Below the pieces are notes generated by a model. The model saw nothing but the letters and a program-made list of their open reading frames with translations, had not been told where the DNA came from and made no database searches. From NCBI GenBank assembly GCA_009777915.1, contig WRKV01000010.1:1-33054 (forward strand): a stretch of 33,054 nt of DNA, written 5' to 3'. The stretch is from Bacteroidales bacterium (GTDB taxonomy: Bacteria > Bacteroidota > Bacteroidia > Bacteroidales > P3). Positions 14,546 through 23,783 of this stretch are shown one piece after another; within the stretch, counting starts at the first letter, position 1, and the number at the start of each line of letters is the position of its first letter. A program made the translations under genes and the position numbers.

Positions 14546-15166
14546 ATGTCCCACAAACTTGACATTAACATCGAACCTGCACAAACCACGCTTGTTCCCA
14601 AAAAGATTTTCAATCCGGAGCGGAGTCAAGCCTTTGTGGAGTTGAATTTTGAATTTGATTCGACCTCTCAAGTTGTGTTGTCCGAAACGTGTAACGACAT
14701 TGTTTTTTTGTCTGTGGTGGACCAAAAAATATACGATGTTGCCATGTCCATGTTTCCAACCGGAAAATTTTTCAGCACATATCACTTGCTTTACCAAGCC
14801 TTTGAAAAATCAACACGTTTAGACAAGCGAAGCAAGCATCAGGTGTTTCTAAATTTGACTGCAAACTCGTTTGATTTATTCGTTTTTGAGAAAAAACAAC
14901 GCTTGATTTTTGCCAATACATTTACCTATCAATCGGCGAATGATTTACTGTATTATTTGTTGAATGTTGTGAACAGGTTGAAAATCGACACCGGAGGTCT
15001 GACGCTGAAAATGATTGATTCTACAAGAGATTCAGAGAATTTGATGAGCATTTTGGAATCCTATTTTTTGTCGGTGAATAAATTTTCCGATGACGAAAAT
15101 CCATTGAGTTGGCGTGTAGGTATTCAGCCCGGACTTTGGTTGATAAATCCTGCGTTATGCGAATAG
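14546..15166 (+). CDS. DUF3822 family protein
   Basis: 206 residues. Matches the DUF3822 family, a Bacteroidota protein of unknown function commonly found directly before rsmD, as here. Segments such as DIVFLSVVDQKIYDVAM, FFSTYHLLYQAF and LIFANTFTYQSANDLLYYLL suggest an actin/ASKHA-like fold, but I see no clear catalytic motif. Its last 10 bases overlap rsmD, so the two are probably coupled in translation. Confidence 0.82.
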   Translation: MSHKLDINIEPAQTTLVPKKIFNPERSQAFVELNFEFDSTSQVVLSETCNDIVFLSVVDQKIYDVAMSMFPTGKFFSTYHLLYQAFEKSTRLDKRSKHQVFLNLTANSFDLFVFEKKQRLIFANTFTYQSANDLLYYLLNVVNRLKIDTGGLTLKMIDSTRDSENLMSILESYFLSVNKFSDDENPLSWRVGIQPGLWLINPALCE

Positions 15167-15687
15167 TTAGCGGTTCTCTGAAAGGCAGGCGGATTCAGGC
15201 TCCGACGAATCTTCCGGTAAGACCAACGACAGATTTTGCGAAAGAAAGTTTGTTTAATGTGCTCAACAATCATGTAGATTTTGATGGCTTGAATGTCTTG
15301 GATTTATTTGCCGGGATAGGCGGTATTTCCTACGAATTTGCATCGCGAGGTGCATCGGTTTTGTCGGTGGAAATTAATCCGAAATGTGCTGATTTTATTA
15401 AGCAAACAGCGGAACATTTGCACATAGAAAACCTTACGGTTATGCGAACAGATGTGTTTGCTTATATCGCAAAAACTCGTCAAACATTCGATTTGATTTT
15501 TGCAGATCCGCCTTACGAATTGCCAACGATAGATCTATTGCCATCGTTGATTTTTGAATACAAGCTCTTAAATCCGAACGGACTTTTTGTTTTAGAACAT
15601 TCGGAAAAGCACAATTACTCCGGCGTTCCGCAGTTTTTGGAATTACGAAAATACGGCAAGGTACATTTTTCGTTTTTTAGACTATAG
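15157..15687 (+). CDS. rsmD: 16S rRNA (guanine966-N2)-methyltransferase
   Basis: 176 residues from the ATG at 15157, which gives the usual N-terminus MRIVSGSLKGRRI; the frame opens 48 bases further up. RsmD transfers methyl from SAM to N2 of G966 in 16S rRNA during 30S assembly. Seen: RPTTDFAKESLFN, the SAM loop DLFAGIGGISYEFASRGA and the catalytic DPPYE. Overlaps the end of DUF3822. Confidence 0.93.
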   Translation: MRIVSGSLKGRRIQAPTNLPVRPTTDFAKESLFNVLNNHVDFDGLNVLDLFAGIGGISYEFASRGASVLSVEINPKCADFIKQTAEHLHIENLTVMRTDVFAYIAKTRQTFDLIFADPPYELPTIDLLPSLIFEYKLLNPNGLFVLEHSEKHNYSGVPQFLELRKYGKVHFSFFRL

Positions 15688-15697
15688 TGAAAAAGTC

Positions 15698-17827
15698 TTA
15701 GAAAAAGAAGGCTCGATTATCTACGATTTTGGCATTATTTTCTTTTGCACTACGTAGACTTTCAACCATGTTTCTTTGGAACATACCATGGAGTTGCTGC
15801 CTCATAAAATCAGGGGTTTCCAGCGGTTCGATGGGTGCGAATAGCAACGGTTCTGCGGCAAATACACCCGAACGTCCTTTTACAGGATTTGACAAACGAT
15901 TTTGCGGCATACCGAAAATTGTTCCGATGAGTTCAGGTTCGTAACCTTTTGTTCCAACGCTGAATCCTCCGAGACTAATCATTTCGATAGTTTCAATTTC
16001 GGCATCGATACTTTCGAGAGCCGACATAGAGCGATTGTTTTGGAGTGCACCATTCATTTTTGCGAGCAAAATTTCGGCTTTTTTCTCGTTACGAACAGCG
16101 TGTTGAACTTCGGCAATGTCTTTGATTTCCGCCAAGGTCGGAAGACCTTTTTCGCGAATCTGACGAAGTCCGACAACCACGTATCTGTTTTCAAATTCGT
16201 AGATTTCAGGAGAAACACTGCCGACTTTGGTTTTTTTGTCGTAAGCCCAACGCACGATACCGCGAGCATTTGGTAAGCCCGGCAACATGACATCCATTTC
16301 GGTAAGATATTCTGCTTGACGAACAGGTAAACCCTGTTCACGTGCAATTTCTTGCATCGAAGTTAGATCGGTACATTTTGCAAAAAACTGATTAACTTCG
16401 GTGTAAACAGCCTTATTGGTATTGGCACTCGGTTCGATGGGGACATAAACAAACGCTACCATCACTTTTTGCACAGGAGCGGTTTTTCCGGTGATTTGAA
16501 TCACGTGAAAGCCGAAAACAGTCTCCACGACAACGATATCGCCAACATTTCCTCTAACGACCGATTCGTTAAACGGTTTCACCATTTGTCCGTCCAAAAA
16601 CCAACCCAAATCTCCACCGGCATCTCTCGAACCATCTTCGGAGTTGGCTTGTGCGATTGCTGCAAACTGACTTCTATCTCTCAAAATTTCTCTTCTTAGG
16701 CTGTCTGCAATGTCTTGTGCTTGTTCTTTGGTACGATTTTGCCCTTGATTGGCAGCCGATCCTCTGAATGTAATCAGAATATGACTTGCTCTCAACGAAT
16801 CCGGACGAGCAGCGATATCAATGAGTTTAGCCATTTCATAGCGACCTCGACGAATTTCCGGAGCAAAGAATGTTCCTCTCGGTGCTCTGAAAAGCAACGA
16901 ATCCCAAGGATAAAAAAGTTCACTTCTTTTCACAAAAACACTGTCGAAACGCTCTGTTGACACGGAATTGATGAAATTTGGCAAATCTGTTTCAACCTTA
17001 AACTCTTCGAATAAATCGTGAGCATGTTTGTTGAGGTCAACCAAATCTTCGTCCGTAGGAAACACATCAAATACTACGAAATCAACGGCTCGCGAGGCTT
17101 GCGTACGTACGAACAACGGTTTGTTGTTGTTGAGATAGGTTTTGAAATCTGCATCAGTTAGCGTTATATCCGAATCCGGAATATCCGCATAACTTAGTGT
17201 TGCAACGGTTGCAGAGGCATTAGCATTTGCATGTTCATACAAATGGTTGAGATAAAATTCCGGCACATAATGTGCATTTGCAATCACGGTGTAGTATTTA
17301 TTTTTCAAACGATCTTCTTTGATAACAATTTCCAAATCGTGGAATTGTTGCTGCGTTTCGATCGGATATTGACTGAAATTATTGATAAACATCATCACTT
17401 GCTGACGGTTGAACGCACCCGTTGTAGGGTCTGCAAACGATGTATACACGTGGTTATGAATAAATTGCCCGTAGAACATATCATTCATTTCCTTAGTTGT
17501 TACGGTGATTCCCAATTTGTTTCCGGCACGATTCATCAAGATATCGCCAACCATTGTCATCCAAACCCGTTCCCGAACTTCGTGCATATCTTCTGCGGAA
17601 AGGGGAATGCCGTCTTGTTGACGACGAAATTGTTCGGCGATTTGTTCAACCCGTTCTTCGAACTGTTGAATTTTAATTTCATCTCCGTCGATGACTGCGA
17701 ACTTAGGGATTCGTCCTCCCGGACCGCCTCCCGAAAAAGCGTCTTGTAAGATAAATCCTGCGATGGATAAGCCGATTAGACCAACCAACCATCCTGAGTG
17801 TTTTCTGATTCTGCCAATTACTGCCAT
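15698..17827 (-). CDS. PpiD/SurA-like membrane-anchored peptidyl-prolyl isomerase
   Basis: 709 residues. One transmembrane helix near the N-terminus (about 12-32) anchors a large periplasmic chaperone. The N-terminal part (about 45-200) matches SurA_N/PpiD chaperone helices. A parvulin (PpiC) domain sits near the middle: RASHILITFRG, FAAIAQANSEDGSRDAGGDLGWF and GFHVIQITGK. It helps fold outer-membrane and exported proteins, which suits a genome with several exported proteins nearby. Length is typical for Bacteroidota PpiD-like proteins. It converges with rsmD across a 10-base gap. Confidence 0.9.
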   Translation of the reverse strand: MAVIGRIRKHSGWLVGLIGLSIAGFILQDAFSGGGPGGRIPKFAVIDGDEIKIQQFEERVEQIAEQFRRQQDGIPLSAEDMHEVRERVWMTMVGDILMNRAGNKLGITVTTKEMNDMFYGQFIHNHVYTSFADPTTGAFNRQQVMMFINNFSQYPIETQQQFHDLEIVIKEDRLKNKYYTVIANAHYVPEFYLNHLYEHANANASATVATLSYADIPDSDITLTDADFKTYLNNNKPLFVRTQASRAVDFVVFDVFPTDEDLVDLNKHAHDLFEEFKVETDLPNFINSVSTERFDSVFVKRSELFYPWDSLLFRAPRGTFFAPEIRRGRYEMAKLIDIAARPDSLRASHILITFRGSAANQGQNRTKEQAQDIADSLRREILRDRSQFAAIAQANSEDGSRDAGGDLGWFLDGQMVKPFNESVVRGNVGDIVVVETVFGFHVIQITGKTAPVQKVMVAFVYVPIEPSANTNKAVYTEVNQFFAKCTDLTSMQEIAREQGLPVRQAEYLTEMDVMLPGLPNARGIVRWAYDKKTKVGSVSPEIYEFENRYVVVGLRQIREKGLPTLAEIKDIAEVQHAVRNEKKAEILLAKMNGALQNNRSMSALESIDAEIETIEMISLGGFSVGTKGYEPELIGTIFGMPQNRLSNPVKGRSGVFAAEPLLFAPIEPLETPDFMRQQLHGMFQRNMVESLRSAKENNAKIVDNRAFFF

Positions 17828-17871
17828 GTTTTATTGTTTTTTTTTCGTTAATTAAATACAAAATAAGTCTG

Positions 17872-17918
17872 CAAAGATACGAAAAAAAAATGAAATAGTC
17901 AAATTTTTTGTATCTTTG
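17872..17918. promoter_or_regulatory. Divergent TATCTTTG promoter pair
   Basis: Minus-strand TATCTTTG at 17879-17872 serves the foldase gene (ATG 17827); plus-strand TATCTTTG at 17911-17918 serves the permease gene (ATG 17937). The -7 elements are 31 bases apart and the core promoter regions between them overlap. Confidence 0.65.
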
Positions 17919-17936
17919 CAAAAAAAAACCTGAAAA

Positions 17937-19175
17937 ATGTCTGTTGAACATCTTATTTTTAATCGATTTATTCGTCAAAAAAACACCGGCTATACGCGTC
18001 CTATCGTACGAATTGCAACGATTGGCGTGGTTTTGAGTTGTATGGTTATGATTTTTTCGATTTGTATTTCGTTTGGATTCAAAAAGGAAGTGAGTCGTCA
18101 AGTGTTTGGTTTTTCGGGGCATTTACGTATTTCTCCTTATCAAACGTCTTTGGCTAAAATGGCGGAACCGATTCATCGAGATGATATTGATTGGAATGCT
18201 ATAGGGGCAGGGCAGGGCATCCCTCCACAAACATTCCGGAAACAGGCGTTTGCTACACAAATCGGATTGGTTAAAACCGATATTTACAATCACGGCATTC
18301 ACTTGAAAGGCGTTGAAAAAGATTATGATTTTTCGTTTTTCGAATCGTGTCTGATTGAGGGCAATATCCCGAATTTTGCGGATTCCGTAACATCTAACGA
18401 AATTTTAATTTCTCAAACGTTGGCACAAAAATTGCATCTTAATTTGGGCGAAAAACTTCGCACGTATTTTGTAGATGACGAAAATGTGCGTGCTCGTGCC
18501 TTTGATATTGTCGGAATTTATGAAAGTGGATTTTCAACGTTTGATGAAAAAATGATGATTGGCGATCTTCGACATATTCAACGTCTGAATGGCTGGAATG
18601 CTGATGAAATCGGAGGTTTCGAGATTGTTTTGCAACAATTTTCTACTCGAGATTTGAGCGAACAAGCCAGAAAATTTAATGCATTTTTGCCCCTTGATTT
18701 GGTTGCTGTTCCGATTACGTCTGATTTTCCGGAAACGTTCAATTGGCTTGAATTGTTCGACATGAACGTGATTGTGATTTTAGTGATTATGGCATTGGTT
18801 ATCGCCATTAGTTTGATCTCGGTTTTTATGGTTATGATTATCGAAAAGACCAATGAAATCGGCATTTTTAAGACTATGGGAATGCCTATTTCCACCATTC
18901 GAAAACTCTTTGTTTGGAAAGTGATGTATATCGCCGGAAAAGGTATGTTAATCGGAAATTTTATGGCGTTATCACTCTGTTGGATTCAGAAAAATTATCC
19001 GATGATTAAATTAGATCCGAGCATTTATTATATCAAACATATTCCGATTCAATTTGAATGGTCGTGGTTGATTTTTTGTAATATCGGAACGCTTGCAATT
19101 GTCTTGTTAGCCGTGCTTTTGCCAAGTATTGCCATCGGCAAAATTAAAGAAGCAGAGGCGGTAAAATTTTCGTAA
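17937..19175 (+). CDS. FtsX-like ABC permease (LolC/LolE type)
   Basis: 412 residues. One transmembrane helix at about 20-45, a large periplasmic MacB-like domain (about 50-265), then three helices (about 275-305, 325-350, 370-400): the FtsX/LolC topology. Lol permeases extract lipoproteins from the inner membrane with the LolD ATPase. The N-terminal FNRFIRQK is typical of LolC/E. No ATPase gene is adjacent, so the exact substrate is inferred. It starts 19 bases after the -7 element. Confidence 0.85.
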   Translation: MSVEHLIFNRFIRQKNTGYTRPIVRIATIGVVLSCMVMIFSICISFGFKKEVSRQVFGFSGHLRISPYQTSLAKMAEPIHRDDIDWNAIGAGQGIPPQTFRKQAFATQIGLVKTDIYNHGIHLKGVEKDYDFSFFESCLIEGNIPNFADSVTSNEILISQTLAQKLHLNLGEKLRTYFVDDENVRARAFDIVGIYESGFSTFDEKMMIGDLRHIQRLNGWNADEIGGFEIVLQQFSTRDLSEQARKFNAFLPLDLVAVPITSDFPETFNWLELFDMNVIVILVIMALVIAISLISVFMVMIIEKTNEIGIFKTMGMPISTIRKLFVWKVMYIAGKGMLIGNFMALSLCWIQKNYPMIKLDPSIYYIKHIPIQFEWSWLIFCNIGTLAIVLLAVLLPSIAIGKIKEAEAVKFS

Positions 19176-19220
19176 TTATTTTCGAAAATTTCCGGTAATT
19201 TTTGTTGTAAAGAAAAAAAA

Positions 19221-20648
19221 CTAAAACTGTAAATCCCGTTTGTTGAGTTTGATTTGAGCGATTTTTTCTAAGGTTTGACGTTGGATTTTTTCGTCGTCAA
19301 TTTGCTTGATTTCTTGTTCGATTAATGCCCAGCCTTTTTGTGCAGTCTCAGGATTGGCGTAGTCTTCTAAGTATTCTGCCAAAGTTAGAATGGCATTGGG
19401 CGTACAGAATTTTTTAATAAATCCGGGAACGGAAAATTCCATAAAATGCTCTCCGGTTCTGCCTTTTCGATAGCAAGCCGTACAAAACGAAGGTATATAT
19501 TTCTTTTCGATCAGCTCGTTCATAATGTCCTGTAACGAGCGATTATCGTTGATTTGAAACTGTTCGCGATTCAGATCTTGTGTTTTATTTTGGGTATTGG
19601 AATATGCACCGAGTTCGAGTTTTGTTCCGCCGTCGATTTGCGAAACGCCGTATTTTAGGGCTTCTTCGCGAATCTTTTGCGGTTCTCGTGCGGTTAAAAT
19701 CAGACCGGTATAAGGCACAGCCAAACGCAAAATAGCGATTAATTTCACAAAATCCTCATCGCTCACATTGTATTTGTCTGAAATGTTTTCTTCCGAAAAA
19801 TTCTGAACACGTGGAAACGAAATCGTGTGAGGTCCTACATTGTAGCAGGCTTCCAAATGATTGGCATGTCGAACCAATCCCAACACTTCAAAACGCCAAT
19901 CATAAAGTCCGAACAAAGCACCGATTCCAACATCGTCCAAACCCGCTTCCATCGCTCTGTCTAAGGAAGTCAAGCGATAATTGTAATCGGCTTTTCGTCC
20001 ACTTGGGTGATAGGTTTTGTAAATTTCGGGCTGATAGGTTTCTTGAAAAATTTGATAGGTGCCGATTCCCGCCTCTTTCACGATTCGAAACCCTGCGATA
20101 TCAAGCGGTGCTGCGTTGATATTGAGGCGACGAATTTCGCCGTTTTTATGTTTGGTTGCATACACCAAACGAGTAGTGTTTGCAATGTATTCAGCGTTAT
20201 AGTTGGGGTGTTCGCCATACACCAAAATCAAACGTTTATGTCCATCGTTTTCGAGTGCTTTGACCTCGTTTACAATGTCCTCATCGGATAACGTTATGCG
20301 TACCGCCTCTTGGTTTGACACCCGAAAACCGCAGTATTGGCAATTATTCACACATTGATTACCGATGTAAAGCGGGGCAAACAACACAATCCGGTTGCCG
20401 TAAATTTCTTTTTTCAGTCGTGCGGCACCATCCTTGATTAACTGTATGGATTCTGCATCTTTGGCGTTAATCAAAATTGCTGTTTCTTCCAACGACAATC
20501 GATTTTTTTGCAATGATTTTTCAATCACACGTTTCACGCTTTCCGTTGAGGATAGCGTGTTTTGGAGAATATCCCGAATTTCATCTGCATCAATAAATGG
20601 AATCATTGAGCGGTCGGGAATTTGATATCGTTGAGGTTGAAATTTCAT
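19221..20648 (-). CDS. hydG: [FeFe]-hydrogenase maturation radical SAM enzyme HydG
   Basis: 475 residues. HydG cleaves tyrosine to give the CO and cyanide ligands of the H-cluster. The radical-SAM motif CX3CX2C is CVNNCQYC (Cys99, 103, 106). The C-terminal auxiliary-cluster motif is CTACYRKGRTGEHFMEFS…FC, a CX2CX22C pattern that separates HydG from ThiH. Length is normal. HydE, HydF and the hydrogenase are not in the window; the gene stands alone with its own promoter. Its presence implies an anaerobe that makes or uses hydrogen. Confidence 0.93.
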   Translation of the reverse strand: MKFQPQRYQIPDRSMIPFIDADEIRDILQNTLSSTESVKRVIEKSLQKNRLSLEETAILINAKDAESIQLIKDGAARLKKEIYGNRIVLFAPLYIGNQCVNNCQYCGFRVSNQEAVRITLSDEDIVNEVKALENDGHKRLILVYGEHPNYNAEYIANTTRLVYATKHKNGEIRRLNINAAPLDIAGFRIVKEAGIGTYQIFQETYQPEIYKTYHPSGRKADYNYRLTSLDRAMEAGLDDVGIGALFGLYDWRFEVLGLVRHANHLEACYNVGPHTISFPRVQNFSEENISDKYNVSDEDFVKLIAILRLAVPYTGLILTAREPQKIREEALKYGVSQIDGGTKLELGAYSNTQNKTQDLNREQFQINDNRSLQDIMNELIEKKYIPSFCTACYRKGRTGEHFMEFSVPGFIKKFCTPNAILTLAEYLEDYANPETAQKGWALIEQEIKQIDDEKIQRQTLEKIAQIKLNKRDLQF

Positions 20649-20659
20649 GTTTCTTTTGC

Positions 20660-20708
20660 AAAGATACGAAAAAAAATGAATTTATTTCAATTTTTTTTTG
20701 TATCTTTG
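20660..20708. promoter_or_regulatory. Divergent TATCTTTG promoter pair (hydG / mutA)
   Basis: Minus-strand TATCTTTG at 20667-20660 faces hydG (ATG 20648); plus-strand TATCTTTG at 20701-20708 faces mutA (ATG 20759). The hydG start is predicted only about 5 bases before its ATG, a very short leader. Confidence 0.65.
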
Positions 20709-20758
20709 CACCATTAATTTATGGTAGGGTGGGTGTGCCTTGCCTCAATAACAAAACT

Positions 20759-22627
20759 ATGAGTAACGAAAAATTATTCGCTGAATTTCCTCCCATTACC
20801 ACACAACAGTGGGAAGACGCGATTGTCAAAGATCTTAAAGGTGCCGACTATGAAAAAAAATTGGTCTGGAAAACACCCGAAGGTTTCAAAGTTAAACCTT
20901 ATTATCGCGAAGAGGATTTGAAAAATTTAACTTATGTGCAAGTCAATCCTGCCGAATTCCCGTTTGTTCGTGGCAATTCCGACCAAAACAACGACTGGGA
21001 AATCCGGCAAGATATTGGTCAAAACGCATTGCCGAAAATTAATGAAATGGCTGTAGATGCCGTGAAACGTGGTGCTCAAAGCATTGGGTTGGTTGTTAAA
21101 AATGTGAAATCGGAAAAAGATTTTGAAATTTTATTAAACCATATTGATGTTACAAAAATTGGTGTTCATTTTCTCAAATCCACGAACTACGCAGAAATTT
21201 TGGAGTTGTTCGAAAATTATTTGACCTCAAAAAATATCTCACCTGCACAAGTTTCCGGTTCAATTGATTTCGATCCCTTTGCCTGTGCTCTGAAACACGG
21301 TAGTTTTTGTTGCGGTTCGCTCGAAGAATGTGTGAAAACAGCCGTAAATTTATTCCAAAAATTCGCAACAAAATTTCCGAATTTCCGGTTGTTAAATGTG
21401 AGTGCAGAATTGTTGCACAATGCCGGTGCGACAGCGGTTCAAGAGTTGGGCTATGCACTGAATTGGGCGAATGAATATCTGATTTTGTTGACCGAAAAAG
21501 GTTTGAACATTGACGAAATTGCCAAACGCATGACGTTGCACGTGGCAATGGGTTCGAATTATTTTATGGAAATCGCTAAAATCCGTGCAGCACGTATGCT
21601 TTGGGCGAATGTGTTGAATGTTCATCATGCAAAACATACACAAGTTTTTGTTCACGCATCAACCTCAAAATGGAATAAAACTATTTACGATCCGAATGTG
21701 AATATGCTCCGAACCACTACGGAAACCATGTCTGCAGCATTGGGCGGTGCAAATTCGATTCACGTGGACGTGTACGACGATGCGTACAAATGTGCTGACG
21801 AATTTTCTACACGCATGGCGAGAAATCAGCAAATTATTTTGAAAGAAGAATCCTATTTCGATAAAATTGTTGACCCTTCCGGAGGTTCATATTATATCGA
21901 GAATTTGACGGATGCCATTGCTCAACACGCTTGGAAATTATTTCAAGATATTGAGGAAACAGGCGGTTTTATTGAGGCTTTCAAAACCGGAACCATTCAA
22001 GATGCCATCACAAAAACTGCCCAACAGCGTGATTTGGATATTGCCAATCGCAGAACCATCATTTTGGGAACGAATCAATATCCGAATCCACACGAAACCA
22101 TGTTGGAAAAAATCTCGCCGAAATGTGCGATGGATTGCAAGGAAACGAATGCAAGGGCAGAAAATTTTCTGCCTCTACGTCAATATCGCGGTGCGGAGGC
22201 GTTTGAAGACTTGCGTTTGGCAACAGAACAAGCCGTGAAATCCGGAAAGAAAAAACCGATTGTATTTTTATTGACGTACGGAAATCTCGCGATGCGTAAG
22301 GCTCGTGCAGGATTTGCATTGAACTTTTTCGGTTGTGCAGGTTACGAAATTATAGATAACGCCGGATTCAAAACTCCGGAAGACGGTGCAAATGCAGCTC
22401 TTTCAGCGAAAGCGGATATTGTTGTGTTGTGCAGTTCCGACGAGGAATATCCGGACTTGGTAAACGGTGTTTGTGCAGTGTTGAAAGGAAAAGTAAACAT
22501 CACGTTAGCCGGACATCCGGGCGATAATCTCGAAACGTTCAAAACAGCCGGAATCAGCGAATTTATTCACGTTCGTTCGAATTTGATTGATACGTTGACT
22601 GCTTACCAAAAACAATTGGGAATCTAA
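20759..22627 (+). CDS. mutA: Methylmalonyl-CoA mutase small (beta) subunit
   Basis: 622 residues from the ATG at 20759; the frame stays open upstream to 20597, but that part crosses the promoter. With the large subunit MutB this forms the B12-dependent enzyme linking succinyl-CoA and methylmalonyl-CoA in propionate formation. Seen: FPPITTQQWEDAIVKDLKGADYEKKLVWKTPEG at the N-terminus, the mutase barrel, and a C-terminal B12-like domain (about 480-622) in which the DXHXXG cobalt motif is replaced by RKARAGF, as expected for the non-catalytic subunit. mutB normally follows directly; here the next gene points the other way. A 13-codon ORF at 20721-20762 overlaps the start (see findings). Confidence 0.93.
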   Translation: MSNEKLFAEFPPITTQQWEDAIVKDLKGADYEKKLVWKTPEGFKVKPYYREEDLKNLTYVQVNPAEFPFVRGNSDQNNDWEIRQDIGQNALPKINEMAVDAVKRGAQSIGLVVKNVKSEKDFEILLNHIDVTKIGVHFLKSTNYAEILELFENYLTSKNISPAQVSGSIDFDPFACALKHGSFCCGSLEECVKTAVNLFQKFATKFPNFRLLNVSAELLHNAGATAVQELGYALNWANEYLILLTEKGLNIDEIAKRMTLHVAMGSNYFMEIAKIRAARMLWANVLNVHHAKHTQVFVHASTSKWNKTIYDPNVNMLRTTTETMSAALGGANSIHVDVYDDAYKCADEFSTRMARNQQIILKEESYFDKIVDPSGGSYYIENLTDAIAQHAWKLFQDIEETGGFIEAFKTGTIQDAITKTAQQRDLDIANRRTIILGTNQYPNPHETMLEKISPKCAMDCKETNARAENFLPLRQYRGAEAFEDLRLATEQAVKSGKKKPIVFLLTYGNLAMRKARAGFALNFFGCAGYEIIDNAGFKTPEDGANAALSAKADIVVLCSSDEEYPDLVNGVCAVLKGKVNITLAGHPGDNLETFKTAGISEFIHVRSNLIDTLTAYQKQLGI

Positions 22628-22671
22628 TCATAGACTCCCAATTTATGTTGTAGATTTTTTAAGCAAATTTA

Positions 22672-23316
22672 TTATTTGAACGCGTATTTTGTATTATCCT
22701 TGCAGAGGAAACAGGTACCTAACAGGTCGCCGTCCATAGATTCGTTCAAGAATATCGTTCCTAAGAAAATTCCAAACCCAACTCCGAAGTTTAGCCAAAC
22801 GCGTCGAGCCTTGATTTTACGAGCCTCTTCGGCGTAACCTTGATAGTAAATTCGATGATCAATCAGAGGCATATCGGGGTGTCCGAGATTTTCGATCTTA
22901 ACAGGAGTTCGTGCAGCAGGAATTGCAAATCCCATACCCAAAGGACCTGTAACAGCCGAAAGAGCCAATGTTGTTACGGCAGGCGGCGTATACAATTTGT
23001 AATTTTTTTGTGCACCGTATTTCCCTTGAACATAAATTTTTCCAAGTCGGAAAACGGCTTCCGTATCGGTCAATTCAACCGGAACAAAACGCCCCAAAGG
23101 ATAAACAGAATCGTAAACAAACTCAAACATATTCGACTTGTAAAGTGTAAAATTGTTTGTTCGTCCGTCTACGGTAAGGCGAACCCTAACTCTATCATTA
23201 TCGACAATAGCTTGATCCGGTAGGACTCTCGAGCGTCCGGGAAGTCCTGCGAATGGGTCTTGTGCTTGCAGAATAACGAAAAGTATCGTTAAAAAGCTTG
23301 TAAGTAGAAATCTCAT
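22672..23316 (-). CDS. Secreted protein of unknown function
   Basis: 214 residues. Residues 1-19 form a signal peptide ending LQAQD. The mature part starts with a Pro/Arg stretch, then a beta-rich segment (VRVRLTVDGRTNNFTLYKSNMFEFVYDSVYP). It has a hydrophobic Gly/Ala/Pro-rich segment near the middle (TTLALSAVTGPLGMGFAIPAA) and a second near the C-terminus (LNFGVGFGIFLGTIF), so it may be membrane-associated. No family recognised. It has its own promoter (23379-23372) and lies between mutA and tRNA-Leu. Confidence 0.75.
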   Translation of the reverse strand: MRFLLTSFLTILFVILQAQDPFAGLPGRSRVLPDQAIVDNDRVRVRLTVDGRTNNFTLYKSNMFEFVYDSVYPLGRFVPVELTDTEAVFRLGKIYVQGKYGAQKNYKLYTPPAVTTLALSAVTGPLGMGFAIPAARTPVKIENLGHPDMPLIDHRIYYQGYAEEARKIKARRVWLNFGVGFGIFLGTIFLNESMDGDLLGTCFLCKDNTKYAFK

Positions 23317-23371
23317 GGTTATATTGTTCTATTTTTCTATTTATTTACGGATAATTACACAAAAAGTTTCA

Positions 23372-23379
23372 CAAAGTTA
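23372..23379 (-). promoter_or_regulatory. TAACTTTG -7 element of the 22672-23316 gene
   Basis: Minus-strand TAACTTTG fits TAnnTTTG; the predicted start near 23365 leaves about 49 bases of leader before the ATG at 23316. Confidence 0.55.
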
Positions 23380-23443
23380 CGACTTTTTTTTGAAATAACC
23401 AAAAAAAAGCAGTAAAAACCACATTTTTTTGGTTTTTTTTGGG

Positions 23444-23527
23444 TGCCCGGAACAAGATTCGAACTTGCACACCGTAACCGGCGCCACCCCCTCAAAGTGG
23501 TATGTCTACCAATTCCACCATCCGGGC
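23444..23527 (-). tRNA. tRNA-Leu (GAG)
   Basis: 84 nt read on the minus strand. Acceptor gcccgga pairs with tccgggc; anticodon stem ccact/ggtgg encloses loop ttgaggg, so the anticodon is GAG (Leu, CUC/CUU). A long variable arm typical of Leu tRNAs follows, and the T arm has gcaag/cttgt around ttcgaat. The discriminator is A; the genomic bases after it are CCC, so CCA is added after transcription. A TATCTTTG at 23552-23545 is its promoter. Confidence 0.95.
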
Positions 23528-23544
23528 ATTTTTTTTAAGAACTG

Positions 23545-23552
23545 CAAAGATA
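23545..23552 (-). promoter_or_regulatory. TATCTTTG -7 element of tRNA-Leu
   Basis: Consensus element 18 bases before the tRNA 5' end, giving a start near 23538 and a short 5' leader for RNase P to remove. Confidence 0.65.
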
Positions 23553-23632
23553 CGAAAAAAAAATGAATTTACAAATTTTTTTATGGTTTTTAATTTTCAA
23601 AAAATTCCGAAAAACAGCCAAAAAAGGGTTGG

Positions 23633-23680
23633 GTTATTAACAAAATCATAAAGTTATTAACATTTTAACACTTTTTAACA
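23633..23680. promoter_or_regulatory. TTAA-rich repeated motif upstream of the TANFOR gene
   Basis: gttattaaca occurs at 23633-23642 and 23653-23662, followed by ttttaacactttttaaca at 23663-23680. The last block is the same sequence, in the same orientation to its gene and at a similar distance from the start codon (about 105-120 bases), as the one upstream of dinD. The rest of the spacer up to 23784 holds no clear TAnnTTTG element. Confidence 0.4.
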
Positions 23681-23783
23681 AAAAAAATATACGAAAATCG
23701 GGGGGTCGAGCGTTATATATGTGAATGGGTAAATTTTCTCATTCGACGTTCATTAATTTACTACTTACTAAAACCAAAAAATT

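Noticed and set aside
19221..20648. ThiH (thiamine biosynthesis) instead of HydG
   Set aside because: The C-terminal CX2CX22C auxiliary cluster motif and the length of 475 residues fit HydG; ThiH is shorter and lacks it.
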